Made by a program: the position numbers and the translations under genes. Shown one piece after another: positions 47,502 through 62,158 of a stretch of DNA of 64,000 nucleotides. The stretch comes from Atriophallophorus winterbourni. Taxonomy: Eukaryota > Platyhelminthes > Trematoda > Plagiorchiida > Microphallidae. The stretch spans positions 1-64,000 of the forward strand of contig JACCGJ010010473.1 of the NCBI GenBank assembly GCA_013407085.1, read 5' to 3'. Numbering within the stretch: position 1 is the first letter of the stretch; every line of letters begins with the position of its first letter. A model generated the notes under the pieces. The model searched no databases, was not told the origin of the DNA, and was given only the letters and a program-made list of their open reading frames with translations.

Positions 47502-50500
47502 TTCGAAGTAGAATACCATTCCGAAACGCTCAAATCTAACCGGAAGCACAGGAAGAGTTTCTAGGTTTTTGCCTCTCATCAGCTATGCGTATCTGCTGGA
47601 CATTTTGCGTTTCGAACTAGTATTTGTGTAAACGGATGCGCAATGGTCCTGTGCTCCCAGTGAGGTTTTAGCGTTTCGATGTGGTATTCTAGTTCGAACT
47701 ATCCTCGGATTGTAATGACTTTGATTCACAAATGGCGCTAATGTTGATCTTTTTCGAAGAAAACGAATATAAAATCAACTAGTATGTATGAGTTTAATAA
47801 CAACTAATTACCTTTGCATTAATACCGTTTTCTTGATAGCTCCGTCCGCTATAATATAAGCCAGTCAATCTGACTAAAACTAGGATGATGTTTACTGCCC
47901 ATTGTCTATATTTCCACATTGACTTGAACAGAGATTTGACCCGTATTTGAAACTTGTTCCGCAAACGCTGAATCACGATTGAGGGATTGATATTTCACTT
48001 TTTGTCTGTGGCTGTGATCGGAACTGTTTTCAGTAGAATCGTTCGTAGTGTATTTCGTAAAACAGATTATCAAAAGTAGACTTAAAACAAACTTTGCCGT
48101 ATCGATTTACTTAAATCTTTGGCTTACAATCCCGGTTAGATTGTGTCGTGAAAATGAATAAAATAAGCTTGCTAAAAATAAGCTGTGTTCGCGAACCATG
48201 TGTTAACTGTGAGATAGTGGTTACTAGTCTGTCACGTGTCTAAAATGCCTAAACCGTATCACGGAAATTATGAGAAATTTTTGATCGCAGATGCGACATC
48301 GATCCTAAATGATAAAAAAATGTTTTACATGCTGAGTTTGTGAAGTTGGATTAAAAGAACAAAAACGTAGGTTGATCAGCTAGAAACATTGTTATGCATT
48401 ACAAGCTCGAGGATTGTATATTGAGCTTATAGCTGTGCATACAAAATAAAGGCATCAATTGTAATTTTAGTAGAAGAAGAGAACTTTTGGTTTACCAGTT
48501 AAACCACCGAAAACTCAAAAATTTAGTGTCTAATGCAAATCAGACAAAATAATTTGTGTGGTATATGAACAACACATCATTTGTGTTACTCGTAAGTTCA
48601 AAAGTGTCAAGTGTCGCAACTGCTAACACGTGTCACGCAAAATGTGACAATTCAATAATCGCGGAGGTGATTGTGATCCTAAATATAGACAACATGCATA
48701 GCGCAGGCTAAATCTAAAGAGAATGATTAGGAACAAACGAGGGTTGGCCTGGTTTGACGCAAAACGCATGTTGATCTTAGAGCTGTGCTACAAATAATAA
48801 TGGATTCATTTAAAAGTCTATAAGAAGATGAGAACATATGGTGAGATGTAACACGAATAAAAAAGGAACATATAATCTTCAATACCAAGGAGACAAAAAT
48901 ATACATCTTGGCAGATCATTGGACGCTAACGTTATATATCTACCAATGAATCTTGCGCAGCACTCTCTTATTCAAGTCTACACATTAATACAACGGATAG
49001 TCATTTTTATATCTCACCTAACACATCTAACATCAAAATGATAATGAAGATCAAGCCATCTGTTCATGTGAAAAAATCCGAAAACTTGTTCAGTGTAACT
49101 GTATCGAAATTAACTAATCGAGCGAGTCAATATTTTCTAATAGACAGAGATACGACCTAGAACAATAGACCAACCTCTGTCGGATGATGCGTTCCGAATC
49201 CATCAGACCTACTTCCAGAAAACTTTTGGTTCGCTACCCATGCTCCTCATATTTCGATATAACACGTCCACATAATAAATTAACGATACATTGAAATGGA
49301 TATGTGAACCGATATTTTAAAAGTAGTAAATGGGACGTGATGTTATTTAGTTTATTACTCGAATCTACGCAGAAAAAATACTGTTGGGAATAAATGGATA
49401 TTTTGATTTTCTTAAGGAGAGCATCCAGACTAGTTTAATCTTTATAATCGTTTCAGAGGCTGTCTCTAGGGTGAAGGTCACCAAACAAACAACAACACGA
49501 AAACACACAATTGCTTACCATATCGAGAACGGAGGCAACGCGGTAGTGTGTCGCCAAAAAATTCTTTAGTACACCCCTGCCATCAAGCTACCATGGTGAT
49601 CGACTAAATCTTCAAAACTCACTTTTCAATCAAGTGTAATGATAGACATATTCAGAGATACTTTCACACTGTACAGTGACGTCAGAAGAAGCAGATTAAA
49701 GACTGCCTGAGAAACAAAAGCTGAATCATAACCGTGTTAAAATAATGCAAACAAAAACTCAGAAAACAATTCAAATAACTATAAAACCCCGGCTTTTATG
49801 GAGTGGGATCAATATGCACTCAAAATAAATCATCTTCACATACATTGTGTATATTCTATTGCGCAGTGTATTTTGAATAAACTACCGTGTTAGGCCATGT
49901 TTACCAAAGTCCCTTCGTGCCACTTTAAAAAAAAAACTAAAACACCTGGAAAACAAATGACCAAAACATATATTTCGTATCGCAATTTCTTGTGCTTGTA
50001 ACAATAAAAACTTTCTTCCCTACAAGGAAGCAAACATTACAGTAGGGATTGTTTAACCAGTATAGAATTCCTAATCAATCATTGTTACAGGCTAATCGTC
50101 CATTGAGAAAATAAAATGCTCTGAGTCTATCGGCGAAAGTGAAATATCGAACTTAGTGTCGGTTGACTAACTGAATATGTTCTACATTTCGTTGTGGTTA
50201 ACACAAGTTTGTTTATTCTTGAAATTAGTTCTCGATCTATGTGAAGTATACGGCCATTATCAATCAATTCATCGAATTGGATGTGGGAATGCTGTTTAAA
50301 ATGAAAGCCGTGTTTTGGATTTCGATTTAGACCAATCTGCAGTGAGAGATCGGAGTGAATATATTATAGGAGAAAACCAACAAATATTCTCTTTCATAGT
50401 ACCTCATTGCTAATCCTGGAGAACGCAACGACACTAAACTGGATTCAACAATATTTCAAAATACATTTTGTTGCCATTACATATTTCCAGATGTAATAAC

Positions 50501-51232
50501 ACATGTCTGTAGATTTGAAGTTGAAAGTCGTCAGTTCGACCACTTACGATCGTTTCATTATTTACGGTCTTTTTTGTCATTATGCTTCACATGTGTTGCT
50601 GATGACTCCAGTTTTCCAGAAATAATTATGATTTGAATCACATTTTTTTGAGAAAAACATATATATGGTTCGATTAATCATTCCTTCCAAAGACATTCTT
50701 TTCTCACAAGCTGCTATCTTTCGAGGTTTTAGAGATGTTTGAGCGTTAGAAGTCTAGTTAACAAACTCGGTAATTAAAAAATTCAGGCAATCAACAGTTT
50801 TGCGTTCTAAGATCAGTAGCGCAGGCGATTGAAACTTGGAAAAAATCGTTAGAAAATTGCGTTAGTATGACATTGTTTCAATAGGTTGGTACGAACAACC
50901 TGTTCAATCTCATGAGCTCACAACCATGTAGACAAGGGTTTGTACATATGACAATGAACAAAAATTCACATTTGCTTTTTTCCATCATACACACACATTC
51001 TATGAAGGATTTCGTTTCGTTACCCTTTATCAGGAAAGATCATTAATATCAGAATCAACATGTGCTCTAAATAGCAAAATGATAATAAACGAAAATGCGC
51101 ATGTATGATCTGTAGAACATAGGTCCGATCAATGATGTTAACTCAACTCCCAGACTTCTATACATATAGACATTTAGAAACATTGAAAATGAGAGAATCA
51201 TTATTTTCGTCATGTTTTCTGCTGTTTTCCAG

Positions 51233-51259
51233 ATATTGTTGCACCTGTAACATCAACAA
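51233..51259 (+). CDS. 27-nt micro-exon (IVAPVTST), U6
   Basis: Exon unchanged; one T fewer in the acceptor pyrimidine tract (ctgttttccag). Confidence 0.67.
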
Positions 51260-52226
51260 GTAAGTATGTCAGACAGCGTCGGATGATGTTGTACGAATAA
51301 CCTATTCAATCCATTCGAACACATGATCATGAACTAAAGGCACACTTGCATGCATTTCCATCGACCACACACATTACACGACAGGTTTCGTGCTGTTTGC
51401 ACTCATTAGAAAAGCACTGAAGGATCAGAGCCGCATGCGCTTGAAATAGATGATGGAGATTAACATAAATTGCGTTTTTATGCCGCTGTTTGATAATGAT
51501 ACCTGCCCAATAAGGCATTTTGTGATAGGCCACAATTATGTAAAATGTCTTATCAATTTCCCACAACAATAATTAGTGATATTGATATATTGCACAGTAA
51601 ATTACCAGCGGAAAGCATATAAAGATTTGAATAACACTATTGCACAAATGTATTAAGCGCATTGGTAATAATCTAACCTGAATCAATTCAACCACATTGA
51701 AGCATATAGCTGAATCGTTGGTGCATTTAGTCGCCACGTTGCAAACAAACAAATAATGTTTTTCTCTTAACGTTTGAGAAACCTTAACACGTTTCTCTTG
51801 AAAAGATGAAAGATTCATACAATAACCGAAGTTTGTTTTGTTGCACCGTTATATGAACTCGTGGTGCACCTCTGACTGAGACTTAGTGAGCTAACGCGTT
51901 CAAAAGTAGAGCGTGGGTGTCATCAACGTTCGTTTGTGCACTCACAACTTTATGGCAAATGACATAAAAATCAACTAGTCTATGTTTAAGACCTATCCCC
52001 CATTCATAATGCTGAAAATGTGACTGCAATCAGATAGATCGGTTTTAGGATAAACGTTTGAATCTAAAAGACAAGGGTCTTTGTCAGTAAAAGGTAATAT
52101 ACTAAGTGGTGGTCAACCAGCATGACTAAATTTGAATTACAGCCCAAACATTTACAACTATATTGTTTAACGTTTCGTATGGATGACCACGACCAGTTTT
52201 AAATTGTATACCTATTTTGTATTCAG

Positions 52227-52267
52227 GTCAATACATTATTACTGATCACAGCGCCATACATTCGTGA
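52227..52267 (+). CDS. 3' terminal exon, U6
   Basis: QYIITDHSAIHS, TGA at 52265-52267. Confidence 0.55.
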
Positions 52268-55200
52268 AAAAATAACAAATGGCGATAATTCGAAGTAGAA
52301 TACCATTCCGAAACGCTCAAATCTAACCGGAAGCACAGGAAGAGTTTCTAGGTTTTTGCCTCTCATCAGCTATGCGTATCTGCTGGACATTTTGCGTTTC
52401 GAACTAGTATTTGTGTAAACGGATGGCGCAATGGTCCTGTGCTCCCAGTGAGGTTTTAGCGTTTCGATGTGGTATTCTAGTTCGAACTATCCTCGGATTG
52501 TAATGACTTTGATTCACAAATGGCGCTAATGTTGATCTTTTTCGAAGAAAACGAATATAAAATCAACTAGTATGTATGAGTTTAATAACAACTAATTGCC
52601 ATTGCATTAATACCGTTTTCCAGATAGCTCCGTTCGCTATAATATAAGCCAGTCAATCTGACTAAAACTAGGATGATGTTTACTGCCCATTGTCTATATT
52701 TCCACATTGACTTGAACAGAGATTTGACCCGTATTTGAAACTTGTTCCGCAAACGCTGAATCACGATTGAGGGATTGATATTTCACTTTTTGTCTGTGGC
52801 TGTGATCGGAACTGTTTTCAGTAGAATCGTTCGTAGTGTATTTCGTAAAACAGATTATCAAAAGTAGACTTAAAACAAACCGTGCAGTATCGGTTTACTT
52901 AACTCTTTGGCTTACAATCCCGGTTAGATTGTGTCGTGAAAATGAATAAAATAAGCTTGCTAAAAATAAGCTGCTTGTTCGCGAACCATGTGTTAACTGT
53001 GAGATAGTGGTTACTAGTCTGTCACGTGTCTAAAATGCCTAAAACGTATCACGGAAATTATGAGAAATTTTTGATCGCAGATGCGACATCGATCCTAAAT
53101 GATAAAAAAATGTTTTACATGCTGAGTTTGTGAAGTTGGATTGAAAGAACAAAAACGTAGGTTGATCAGCTAGAAACATTGTTATGCATTACAAGCTCGA
53201 GGATTGTATATTGAGCTTATAGCTGTGCATACAAAAATAAAGGCATCAATTGTAATTTTAGTAGAAGAAGAGAACTTTTGGTTTACCAGTTAAACCACCG
53301 AAAACTCAAAAATTTAGTGTCTAATGCAAATCAGACAAAATAATTTGTGTGGTATATGAACAACACATCATTTGTGTTACTCGTAAGTTCAAAAGTGTCA
53401 AGTGTCGCAACTGCTCAACACGTGTCACGCAAAATGTGACAATTCAATAATCGTGGAGGTGATTGTGATCCTAAATATAGACAACATGCATAGCGCAGGC
53501 TAAATTTAAAGAGAATGATTAGAAACAAACGAGGGTTGGCCTGGTTTGACGCAAAACGCATGTTGATCTTAGAGCTGTGCCTACAAATAATAATGGATTC
53601 ATTTAAAAGTCTATAAGAAGATGAGAACATATGGTGAGATGTAACACGAATAAAAAAAGGAACATATAATCTTCAATACCAAGGAGACAAAAATATACAT
53701 CTTGGCAGATCATTGGACGCTAACGTTATATATCTACCAATGAATCTTGCGCAGCACTCTCTTATTCAAGTCTACACATTAATACAACGGATAGTCATTT
53801 TTATATCTCACCTAACACATCTAACATCAAAATGATAATGAAGATCAAGCCATCTGTTCATGTGAAAAAATCCGAAAACATGTTCAGTGTAATCTGTATC
53901 GAAATTAACTAATCGAGCGAGTCAATATTTTCTAATAGACAGAGATACGACCTAGAACAATAGACCAACCTCTGTCGGATGATGCGTTCCGAATCCATCA
54001 GACCTACTTCCAGAAAACTTTTGGTTCGCTACCCATGCTCCTCATATTTCGATATAACACGTCCACATAATACATTAACGACACATTGAAATGGATATGT
54101 GAACCAATATTTCAAAGTAGTAAATGGGACGTGATGTTTTTTAGTTTATTACTCGAATCTACGCAGAAAAAATACTGTTGGGAATAAAATGGATATTTTG
54201 ATTTTCTTAAGGAGAGCATCCAGACTAGTTTAATCTTTATAATCGTTTCAGAGGCTGTCTCTAGGGTGAAGGTCACCAAAAAACAACAACACGAAAACAC
54301 ACAATTGCTTACCGTATCGAGAACGGAGGCAACGCGGTAGTGTGTCGCCAAAAAATTCTTTAGTACACCCCTGCCATCAAGCTACCATGGTGATCGACTA
54401 AATATTCAAAACTCACTTTTCAATCAAGTGTAATGATAGACATATTCAGAGATACTTTCACACTGTACAGTGACGTCAGAAGAAGCAGATTAAAGACTGC
54501 CTGAGAAACAAAAGCTGAAGCATAACCGTGTTAAAAATAATGCAAACAAAAACTCAGAAAACAATTCAAATAACTACAAAGCCCCGGCTTTTATGGAGTG
54601 GGATCAATATACACTCAAAATAAATGATCTTTACATACATTGTGTATATTCTATTGCGCAGTGTATTTTGAACAAACTACCGTGTTAGGCCATTTTTACC
54701 AAAGTCCCTTCGTGCCACTTTTAAAAAAAACTAAAACACCTGGAAAACAAATGACCAAAACATATATTTCGTATCGCAATGTTCTTGTGCTTGTAACAAT
54801 AAAAACTTTCTTCCCTACAAGGAAGCAAACATTACAGAGCAAACATACAGAATCAATCATTGTTACAGGCTAAATCGTCCATTGAGAAAATAAATCGTCC
54901 ATCGGCGAAAGTGAAATATCGAACTTAGTGTCGGTTGACTAACTGAATATGTTCTACATTTCGTTGTGGTTAAACACAAGTTTGTTCATTCTTGAAATTA
55001 GTTCTCGATCTATGTGAAGTATACGGCCATTATCAATCAATTCATCGAATTGGATGTGGGAATGCTGTTTAAAATGGAAGCCGTGTTTTGGATTTCGATT
55101 TAGACCAATCTGCAATGAGAGATCGGAGTGAATATATTATAGAGAAAACCAACAAATATTCTCTTTCATAGTACCTCATTGCTAATCCTGGAGAACGCAA

Positions 55201-56004
55201 CGACACTAAACTGGATTCAACAATATTTCAAAATACATTTTGTTGCCATTACATATTTTCAGATGTAATAACACATGTCTGTAGATTTGAAGTTGAAAGT
55301 CGTCAGTTCGACCACTTACGATCGTTTCATTATTTACGGTCTTTTTTGTCATTATGCTTCACATGTGTTGCTGATGACTCCAGTTTTCCAGAAATAATTA
55401 TGATTTGAATCACATTTTTTTGAGAAAAACATATATATGGTTCGATTAATCATTCCTCCTAAAGACATTCTTTTCTCACAAGCTGCTATCTTTCGAGGTT
55501 TTAGAGATGTTTGAGCGTTAGAAGTCTAGTTAACAAACTCGGTAAATAAAAAATTCAGGCAATCAACAGTTTTGCGTTCTAAGATCAGTAGCGCAGGCGA
55601 TTAAAACTTGGAAAAATCGTTAGAAAATTGCGTTAGTATGACATTGTTTCAATAGGTTGGTACGAACAACCTGTTCAATCTCATGAGCTCACAACCATGT
55701 AGACAAGGGTTTGTACATATGACTATGAACAAAAATTCACATTTGCTTTTTTCCATCATACACACACATTCTATGAAGGGTTTCGTTTCGTTACCCTTTA
55801 TCAGGAAAGATCATTAATATCAGAATCAACATGTGCTCCAAATAGCAAAATAATAATAAACGAAAATGCGCATGTATGATCTGTAGAACATAGGTCCGAT
55901 CAATGATGTTAACTCAACTCCCAGACTTCTATACATATAGACATTTAGAAACATTGAAAATTAGAGAATCATTATTTTCGTCATGTTTTCTGCTGTTTTT
56001 CCAG

Positions 56005-56031
56005 ATATTGTTGCACCTGTAACATCAACAG
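56005..56031 (+). CDS. 27-nt micro-exon (IVAPVTST), U7, G-ending
   Basis: Second unit with CAG|gtaagt, giving a Gly bridging codon to 57000. Confidence 0.68.
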
Positions 56032-56999
56032 GTAAGTATGTTAGACAGCGTCGGATGATGTTGTACGAATAACCTATTCAATCCATTCGAACACATGATC
56101 ATGAACTAAAGGCACACTTGCATGCATCTCCATCGACCACACACATTACACGACAGGTTTCGTGCTGTTTGCACTCATTAGAAAAGCACTGAAGGATCAG
56201 AGCCGCATGCGCTTGAAATAGATGATGGAGATTAACATAAATTGCGTTTTTATGCCGCTGTTTGATAATGATACCTGCCCAATAAGGCATTTTGTGATAG
56301 GCCACAATTATGTAAAATGTCTTATCAATTTTCCACAACAATAATTAGTGATATTGATATATTGCACAGTAAATTACCAGCGGAAAACATATAAAGATTT
56401 GAATAACACTATTGCACAAATGTATTAAGCGCATTGGTAATAATCTAACCTGAATCAATTCAACCACATTGAAGCATATAGCTGAATCGTTGGTGCATTT
56501 AGTCGCCACGTTGCAAACAAACAAATAATGTTTTTCTCTTAACGTTTGAGAAACCTTAACACGTTTCTCTTGAAAAGATGAAAGATTCATACAATAACCG
56601 AAGTTTGTTTTGTTGCACCGTTATATGAACTCGTGGTGCACCTCTGACTGAGACTTAGTGAGCTAACGCGTTCAAAAGTAGAGCGTGGGTGTCATCAACG
56701 TTCGTTTGTGCACTCACAACTTTATGGCAAATGACATAAAAATCAACTAGTCTATGTTTAAGACCTATCCCCCATTCATAATGCTGAAAAATGTGACTGC
56801 AATCAGATAGATCGGTTTTAGGATAAACGTTTGAATCTAAAAGACAAGGGTCTTTGTCAGTAAAAGGTAATATACTAAGTGGTGGTCAACCAGCATGACT
56901 AAATTTGAATTACAGCCCAAACATTTACAACTATATTGTTTAACGTTTCGTATGGATGACCACGACCAGTTTTAAATTGTATACCTATTTTGTATTCAG

Positions 57000-57040
57000 G
57001 TCAATACATTATTACTGATCACAGCGCCATACATTCGTGA
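57000..57040 (+). CDS. 3' terminal exon, U7
   Basis: QYIITDHSAIHS, TGA at 57038-57040. Confidence 0.55.
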
Positions 57041-60000
57041 AAAAATAACAAATGGCGATAATTCGAAGTAGAATACCATTCCGAAACGCTCAAATCTAAC
57101 CGGAAGCACAGGAAGAGTTTCTAGGTTTTTGCCTCTCATCAGCTATGCGTATCTGCTGGACATTTTGCGTTTCGAACTAGTATTTGTGTAAACGGATGGC
57201 GCAATGGTCCTGTGCTCCCAGTGAGGTTTTAGCGTTTCGAAGTGGTATTCTACTTCGAACTATCCTCGGATTGTAATGACTTTGATTCACAAATGCGCTA
57301 ATGTTGATCTTTTTCGAAGAAAACGAATATAAAATCAACTAGTATGTATGAGTTTAATAACAACTAATTACCTTTGCATTAATACCGTTTTCTAGATAGC
57401 TCCGTCCGCTATAATATAAGCCAGTCAATCTGACTAAAACTAGGATGATGTTTACTGCACATTGTCTATATTTCCACATTGACTTGAACAGAGATTTGAC
57501 CCGTATTTGAAACTTGTTCCGCAAACGCTGAATCACGATTGAGGGATTGATATTTCACTTTTTGTCTGTGGCTGTGATCGGAACTGTTTTCAGTAGAATC
57601 GTTCGTAGTGTATTTCGTAAAACAGATTATCAAAAGTAGACTTAAAACAAACCGTGCAGTATCGGTTTACTTAACTCTTTGGCTTACAATCCCGGTTAGA
57701 TTGTGTCGTGAAAATGAATAAAATAAGCTTGCTAAAAATAAGCTGTTGTTCGCGAACCATGTGTTAACTGTGAGATAGTGGTTACTAGTCTGTCACTTGT
57801 CTAAAATGCCTAAAACGTATCACGGAAATTATGAGAAATTTTTGATCGCGGATGCGACATCGATCCTAAATGATAAAAAAATGTTTTACATGCTGAGTTT
57901 GTGAAGTTGGATTGAAAGAACAAAAACGTAGGTTGATCAGCTAGAAACATTGTTATGCATTACAAGCTCGAGGATTGTATATTGAGCTTATAGCTGTGCA
58001 TACAAAAATAAAGGCATCAATTGTAATTTTAGTAGAAGAAGAGAACTTTTGGTTTACCAGTTAAACCACCGAAAACTCAAAAATTTAGTGTCTAATGCAA
58101 ATCAGACAAAATAATTTGTGTGGTATATGAACAACACATCATTTGTGTTACTCGTAAGTTCAAAAGTGTCAAGTGTCGCAACTGCTTAACACGTGTCACG
58201 CAAAATGTGACAATTCAATAATCGCGGAGGTGATTGTGATCCTAAATATAGACAACATGCATAGCGCAGGCTAAATCTAAAGAGAATGATTAGAAACAAA
58301 CGAGGGTTGGCCTGGTTTGACGCAAAACGCATGTTGATCTTAGAGCTGTGCCTACAAATAATAATGGATTCATTTAAAAGTCTATAAGAAGATGAGAACA
58401 TATGGTGAGATGTAACACGAATAAAAAAGGAACATATAATCTTCAATACCAAGGAGACAAAAATATACATCTTGGCAGATCATTGGACGCTAACGTTATA
58501 TATCTACCAATGAATCTTGCGCAGCACTCTCTTATTCAAGTCTACACATTAATACAACGGATAGTCATTTTTATATCTCACCTTAACACATCTAACATCA
58601 AAATGATAATGAAGATCAAGCCATCTGTTCATGAGAAAAATCCGAAAACTTGTTCAGTGTAATCTGTATCGAAATTAACTAATCGAGCGAGTCAATATTT
58701 TCTAATAGACAGAGATACGACCTAGAACAATAGACCAACCTCTGTCGGATGATGCGTTCCGAATCCATCAGACCTACTTCCAGAAAACTGTTGGTTCGCT
58801 ACCCATGCTCCTCATATTTCGATATAACACGTCCACATAATAAATTAACGACACATTGAAATGGATATGTGAACCGATATTTTAAAAGTAGTAAATGGGA
58901 CGTGATGTTATTTAGTTTATTACTCGAATCTACGCAGAAAAAATACTGTTGGGAATAAAATGGATATTTTGATTTTCTTAAGGAGAGCATCCAGACTAGT
59001 TTAATCTTTATAATCGTTTCAGAGGCTGTCTCTAGGGTGAAGGTCACCAAACAAACAACAACACGAAAACACACAATTGCTCACCATATCGAGAACGGAG
59101 GCAACGCGGTAGTGTGTCGCCAAAAAATTCTTTAGTACACCCCTGCCATCAAGCTACCATGGTGATCGACTAAATCTTCAAAACTCACTTTTCAATCAAG
59201 TGTAATGATGGACATATTCAGAGATACTTTCACACTGTACAGTGACGTCAGAAGAAGCAGATTAAAGACTGCCTGAGAAACAAAAGCTGAAGCATAACCG
59301 TGTTAAAAATAATGCAAACAAAAACTCAGAAAACAATTCAAATAACTACAAAGCCCCGGCTTTTATGGAGTGGGATCAATATACAATCAAAATAAATCAT
59401 CTTTACATACATTGTGTATATTCTATTGCGCATTGTATTTTGAACAAACTACCGTGTTAGGCCATTTTTACCAAAGTCCCTTCGTGCCACTTTGAAAAAA
59501 AAATAACACCTGGAAAACAAATGACCAAAACATATATTTCGTATCGCAATGTTCTCGTGCTTGTAACAATAAAAACTTTCTTCCCTACAAGGAAGCAAAC
59601 ATTACAGTAGGGATTGTTTAACCAGTATACAATTCCTAATCAATCATTGTTACAGGCTACATCGTCCATTGAGAAAATAAAATGCTCTGGGTCTATCGGC
59701 GAAAGTGAAATATCGAACTTAGTGTCGGTTGACTAACTGAATATGTTCTACATTTCGTTGTGGTTAAGCACAAGTTTGTTCATTCTTGAAATTAGTTCTC
59801 GATCTATGTGAAGTATACGGCCATTATCAATCAATTCATCAAATTGGATGTGGGAATGCTGTTTAAAATGGAAGCCGTGTTTTGGATTTCCATTTAGACC
59901 AATCTGCAATGAGAGATCGGAGTGAATATATTATAGGAGAAAACCAACAAATATTCTATTTCATAGTACCTCATTGCTAATCCTGGAGAACGCAACGACA

Positions 60001-60797
60001 CTAAACTGGATTCAACAATATTTCAAAATACATTTTGTTGCCATTACATATTTCCAGATGTAATAACACATGTCTGTAGATTTGTAGTTAAAAGTCGTCA
60101 GTTCGACCACTTACGATCGTTTCATTATTTACGGTCTTTTTTGTCATTATGCTTCACATGTGTTGCTGATGACTCCAGTTTTCCAGAAATAATTATGATT
60201 TGAATCACGTTTTTCGAGAAAAACATATCTATAGTTCGATTAATCATTCCTTCTAAAGACATGTTTTCACACAAGCTGCTATCTTTGGAGGTTTTAGAGA
60301 TGTTTGAGCGTTAGAAGTCTAGTTTACAAACTCGGTAATTAAAAAATTCAGGCAATCAACAGTTTTGCGTTCTAAGATCAGTAGCGCAGGCGATTAAAAC
60401 TTGGAAAAATCGTTAGAAAATTGCGTTAGTATGACATTGTTCTCACAGGTTGGTACGGACGACCTGTTCAATCACATGAGCTCACAACCATGTAGACAAG
60501 GGTTTGTACATATGACTATGAACAAAAATTCACATTTGCTTTTTTCCATCATACACACACATTCCATGAAGTGTTTCGTTCCGTTACCCTTTATCAGAAA
60601 AGATCATTAAGATCAGAATCAACATGTGCTCCAAATATCAAAATAATAATAAACGAAACTGCGCATGTATGATCTGTAGAACATAGGTCCGATCAATGTT
60701 GTTAACTCAACTCCCAGACTTCTATACATATAGACATCTAGAAACATTGAAAATGAGAGAATCATTATTTTCGTCATGTTTTCTGCTGTTTTTCCAG

Positions 60798-60824
60798 ATA
60801 TTGTTGCACCTGTAACATTAACAA
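60798..60824 (+). CDS. 27-nt micro-exon, U8 variant (IVAPVTLT)
   Basis: Splice sites intact; TCA to TTA changes Ser to Leu in the seventh codon. The only amino-acid change among the eight array copies. Confidence 0.62.
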
Positions 60825-61405
60825 GTAAGTATGTCAGACAGCGTCAGATGATGTTGTACGAATAACCTATTCAATCCATTCGAACACATGATCATGAACT
60901 AAAGGCACACTTGCATGCATCTTCATCGACCACACACATTACACGACAGGTTTTGTGCTGTTTGCACTCATTATAAAAGCACTGAAGGATCAGAGCCGCA
61001 TGCGCTTGAAATAGATGATGAAGATTAAGATAAATTGCGTTTTTATGCCGCTGTTTTTGATAGTGATACCTGCCCAATAAGGCATTCCGTGATAGGCCAT
61101 AATGTCTTAACAATTTTCCACAACAATAATTAGTGATATTGATATATTGCACAGTAAATTACCAGCGGAAACATATCAAGATTTGAATAACACTATTGCA
61201 CAAATGTATTAAGCGCATTGGTAATAATCTATCCTGAAACAATTCAACCACATTGAAGCATATAGCTGAATCGTTGGTGCACTTAGTCGCCACGTTGCAA
61301 ACAAAAAATAATGTTTTTCTCTTAAGGTTTGAGAAACCTTGACACGTTTCTCTTGAAAAGATGAAAAGATTCATACAATAACCGAAGTTTGTTTTTTGTT
61401 GCACC

Positions 61406-61791
61406 GTTATATGAACTCAACTCCGCCAAGGACAGTCCCAAGCCCGTCTGAGAAAGGAGGAGGGTTGGGCTTAGGGCTAGCAACCCTATTCCGTAAAACC
61501 TACATTGCTACGGAAAAGAAGACAACAGATCCGTGGCTCGGTCATTTTTGCAGGATGGATCCCAGTTCGCATACGAAGGTAGCCATTCACTGGCGTCCAC
61601 GAGGTAAACGAAAAGGGGACGGCCCAAGGAAACTTGGCGCGAACGTTGGAACGCGAACTTCATGCACAAGGATTCACGGTGCAGACGGCAACGTAAGCAG
61701 CGACAGACCGGAACCACTGGCGTGAAGTTGTCTTCGCCTCATGTGCCACCCGGCACGGAGAGGGCTGAGAGAGAGAGAGTTATATGAACTC
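61406..61791 (+). mobile_element. RTE-type LINE fragment with 13-bp target duplication
   Basis: GTTATATGAACTC at 61406-61418 and again at 61779-61791 flanks a 360-base insertion (61419-61778). The other units have this 13-mer once (for example 6834-6846). The insert is much richer in G+C than its surroundings and ends in (GA)n. It is too short to be a simple 3' fragment of ordinary structure: a G-rich leader (AGGGCTAGCAACCCTATTCC) is joined to the C-terminal part of a reverse transcriptase, suggesting internal deletion. Confidence 0.85.
61500..61725 (+). pseudogene. RTE reverse-transcriptase C-terminal remnant
   Basis: Reads WLGHFCRMDPSSHTKVAIHW at 61534-61593, then RPRGKRKGDGPRKLG. This is the conserved end of RTE-clade reverse transcriptases (LGH..RM....... 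A..W.P.GKR.RGRP..TW). A one-base shift follows and the rest is out of frame. No catalytic part remains. Confidence 0.8.
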
Positions 61792-62158
61792 GTGGTGCAC
61801 CTCTGACTGAGACTTAGTGAGCTAACGCCTTCAAAAGTAGAGCGTGGGTGTCATCATCGTTCGTTTGTGCACTCACAACATTATGGCAAATGACATAAAA
61901 ATCAACTAGTCTATGTTTAAGACCTATCCCCCATTCATAATGCTGACAAATGTGACTGCCATCAGATAGATCGGTTTTAGGATAAACGTTTGAATCTAAA
62001 AGACAAGGGTTTTTGTCAGTAAAAGGTAATATACTAAGTGGTGGTCAACCAGCATGACTAAATTTGAATTACAGCCCAAACATTTACAACTATATTGTTT
62101 AACGTTTCGTATGGATGACCACGACCAGTTTTAAATTGTATACCTATTTTGTATTCAG

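Larger units (their letters stand above)
43758..48549 (+). repeat. Tandem unit U5 (4792 bp)
   Basis: Its 5' end matches U2 (AAAAAAAGGAACATTTAATC, GAGACATAAATATACATCTCGG), and its 3' part shares TTTTCTTGATAGCTCC with U2. Inverted-repeat pair 47502-47698. Confidence 0.9.
48550..53340 (+). repeat. Tandem unit U6 (4791 bp)
   Basis: Full unit; several single-base deletions in homopolymers. Inverted-repeat pair 52289-52486. Confidence 0.9.
53341..58111 (+). repeat. Tandem unit U7 (4771 bp)
   Basis: Full unit with a rearranged short stretch near 54830-54900 (GCAAACATACAGAATC and a repeated AAATCGTCCAT). Inverted-repeat pair 57062-57259. Confidence 0.9.
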
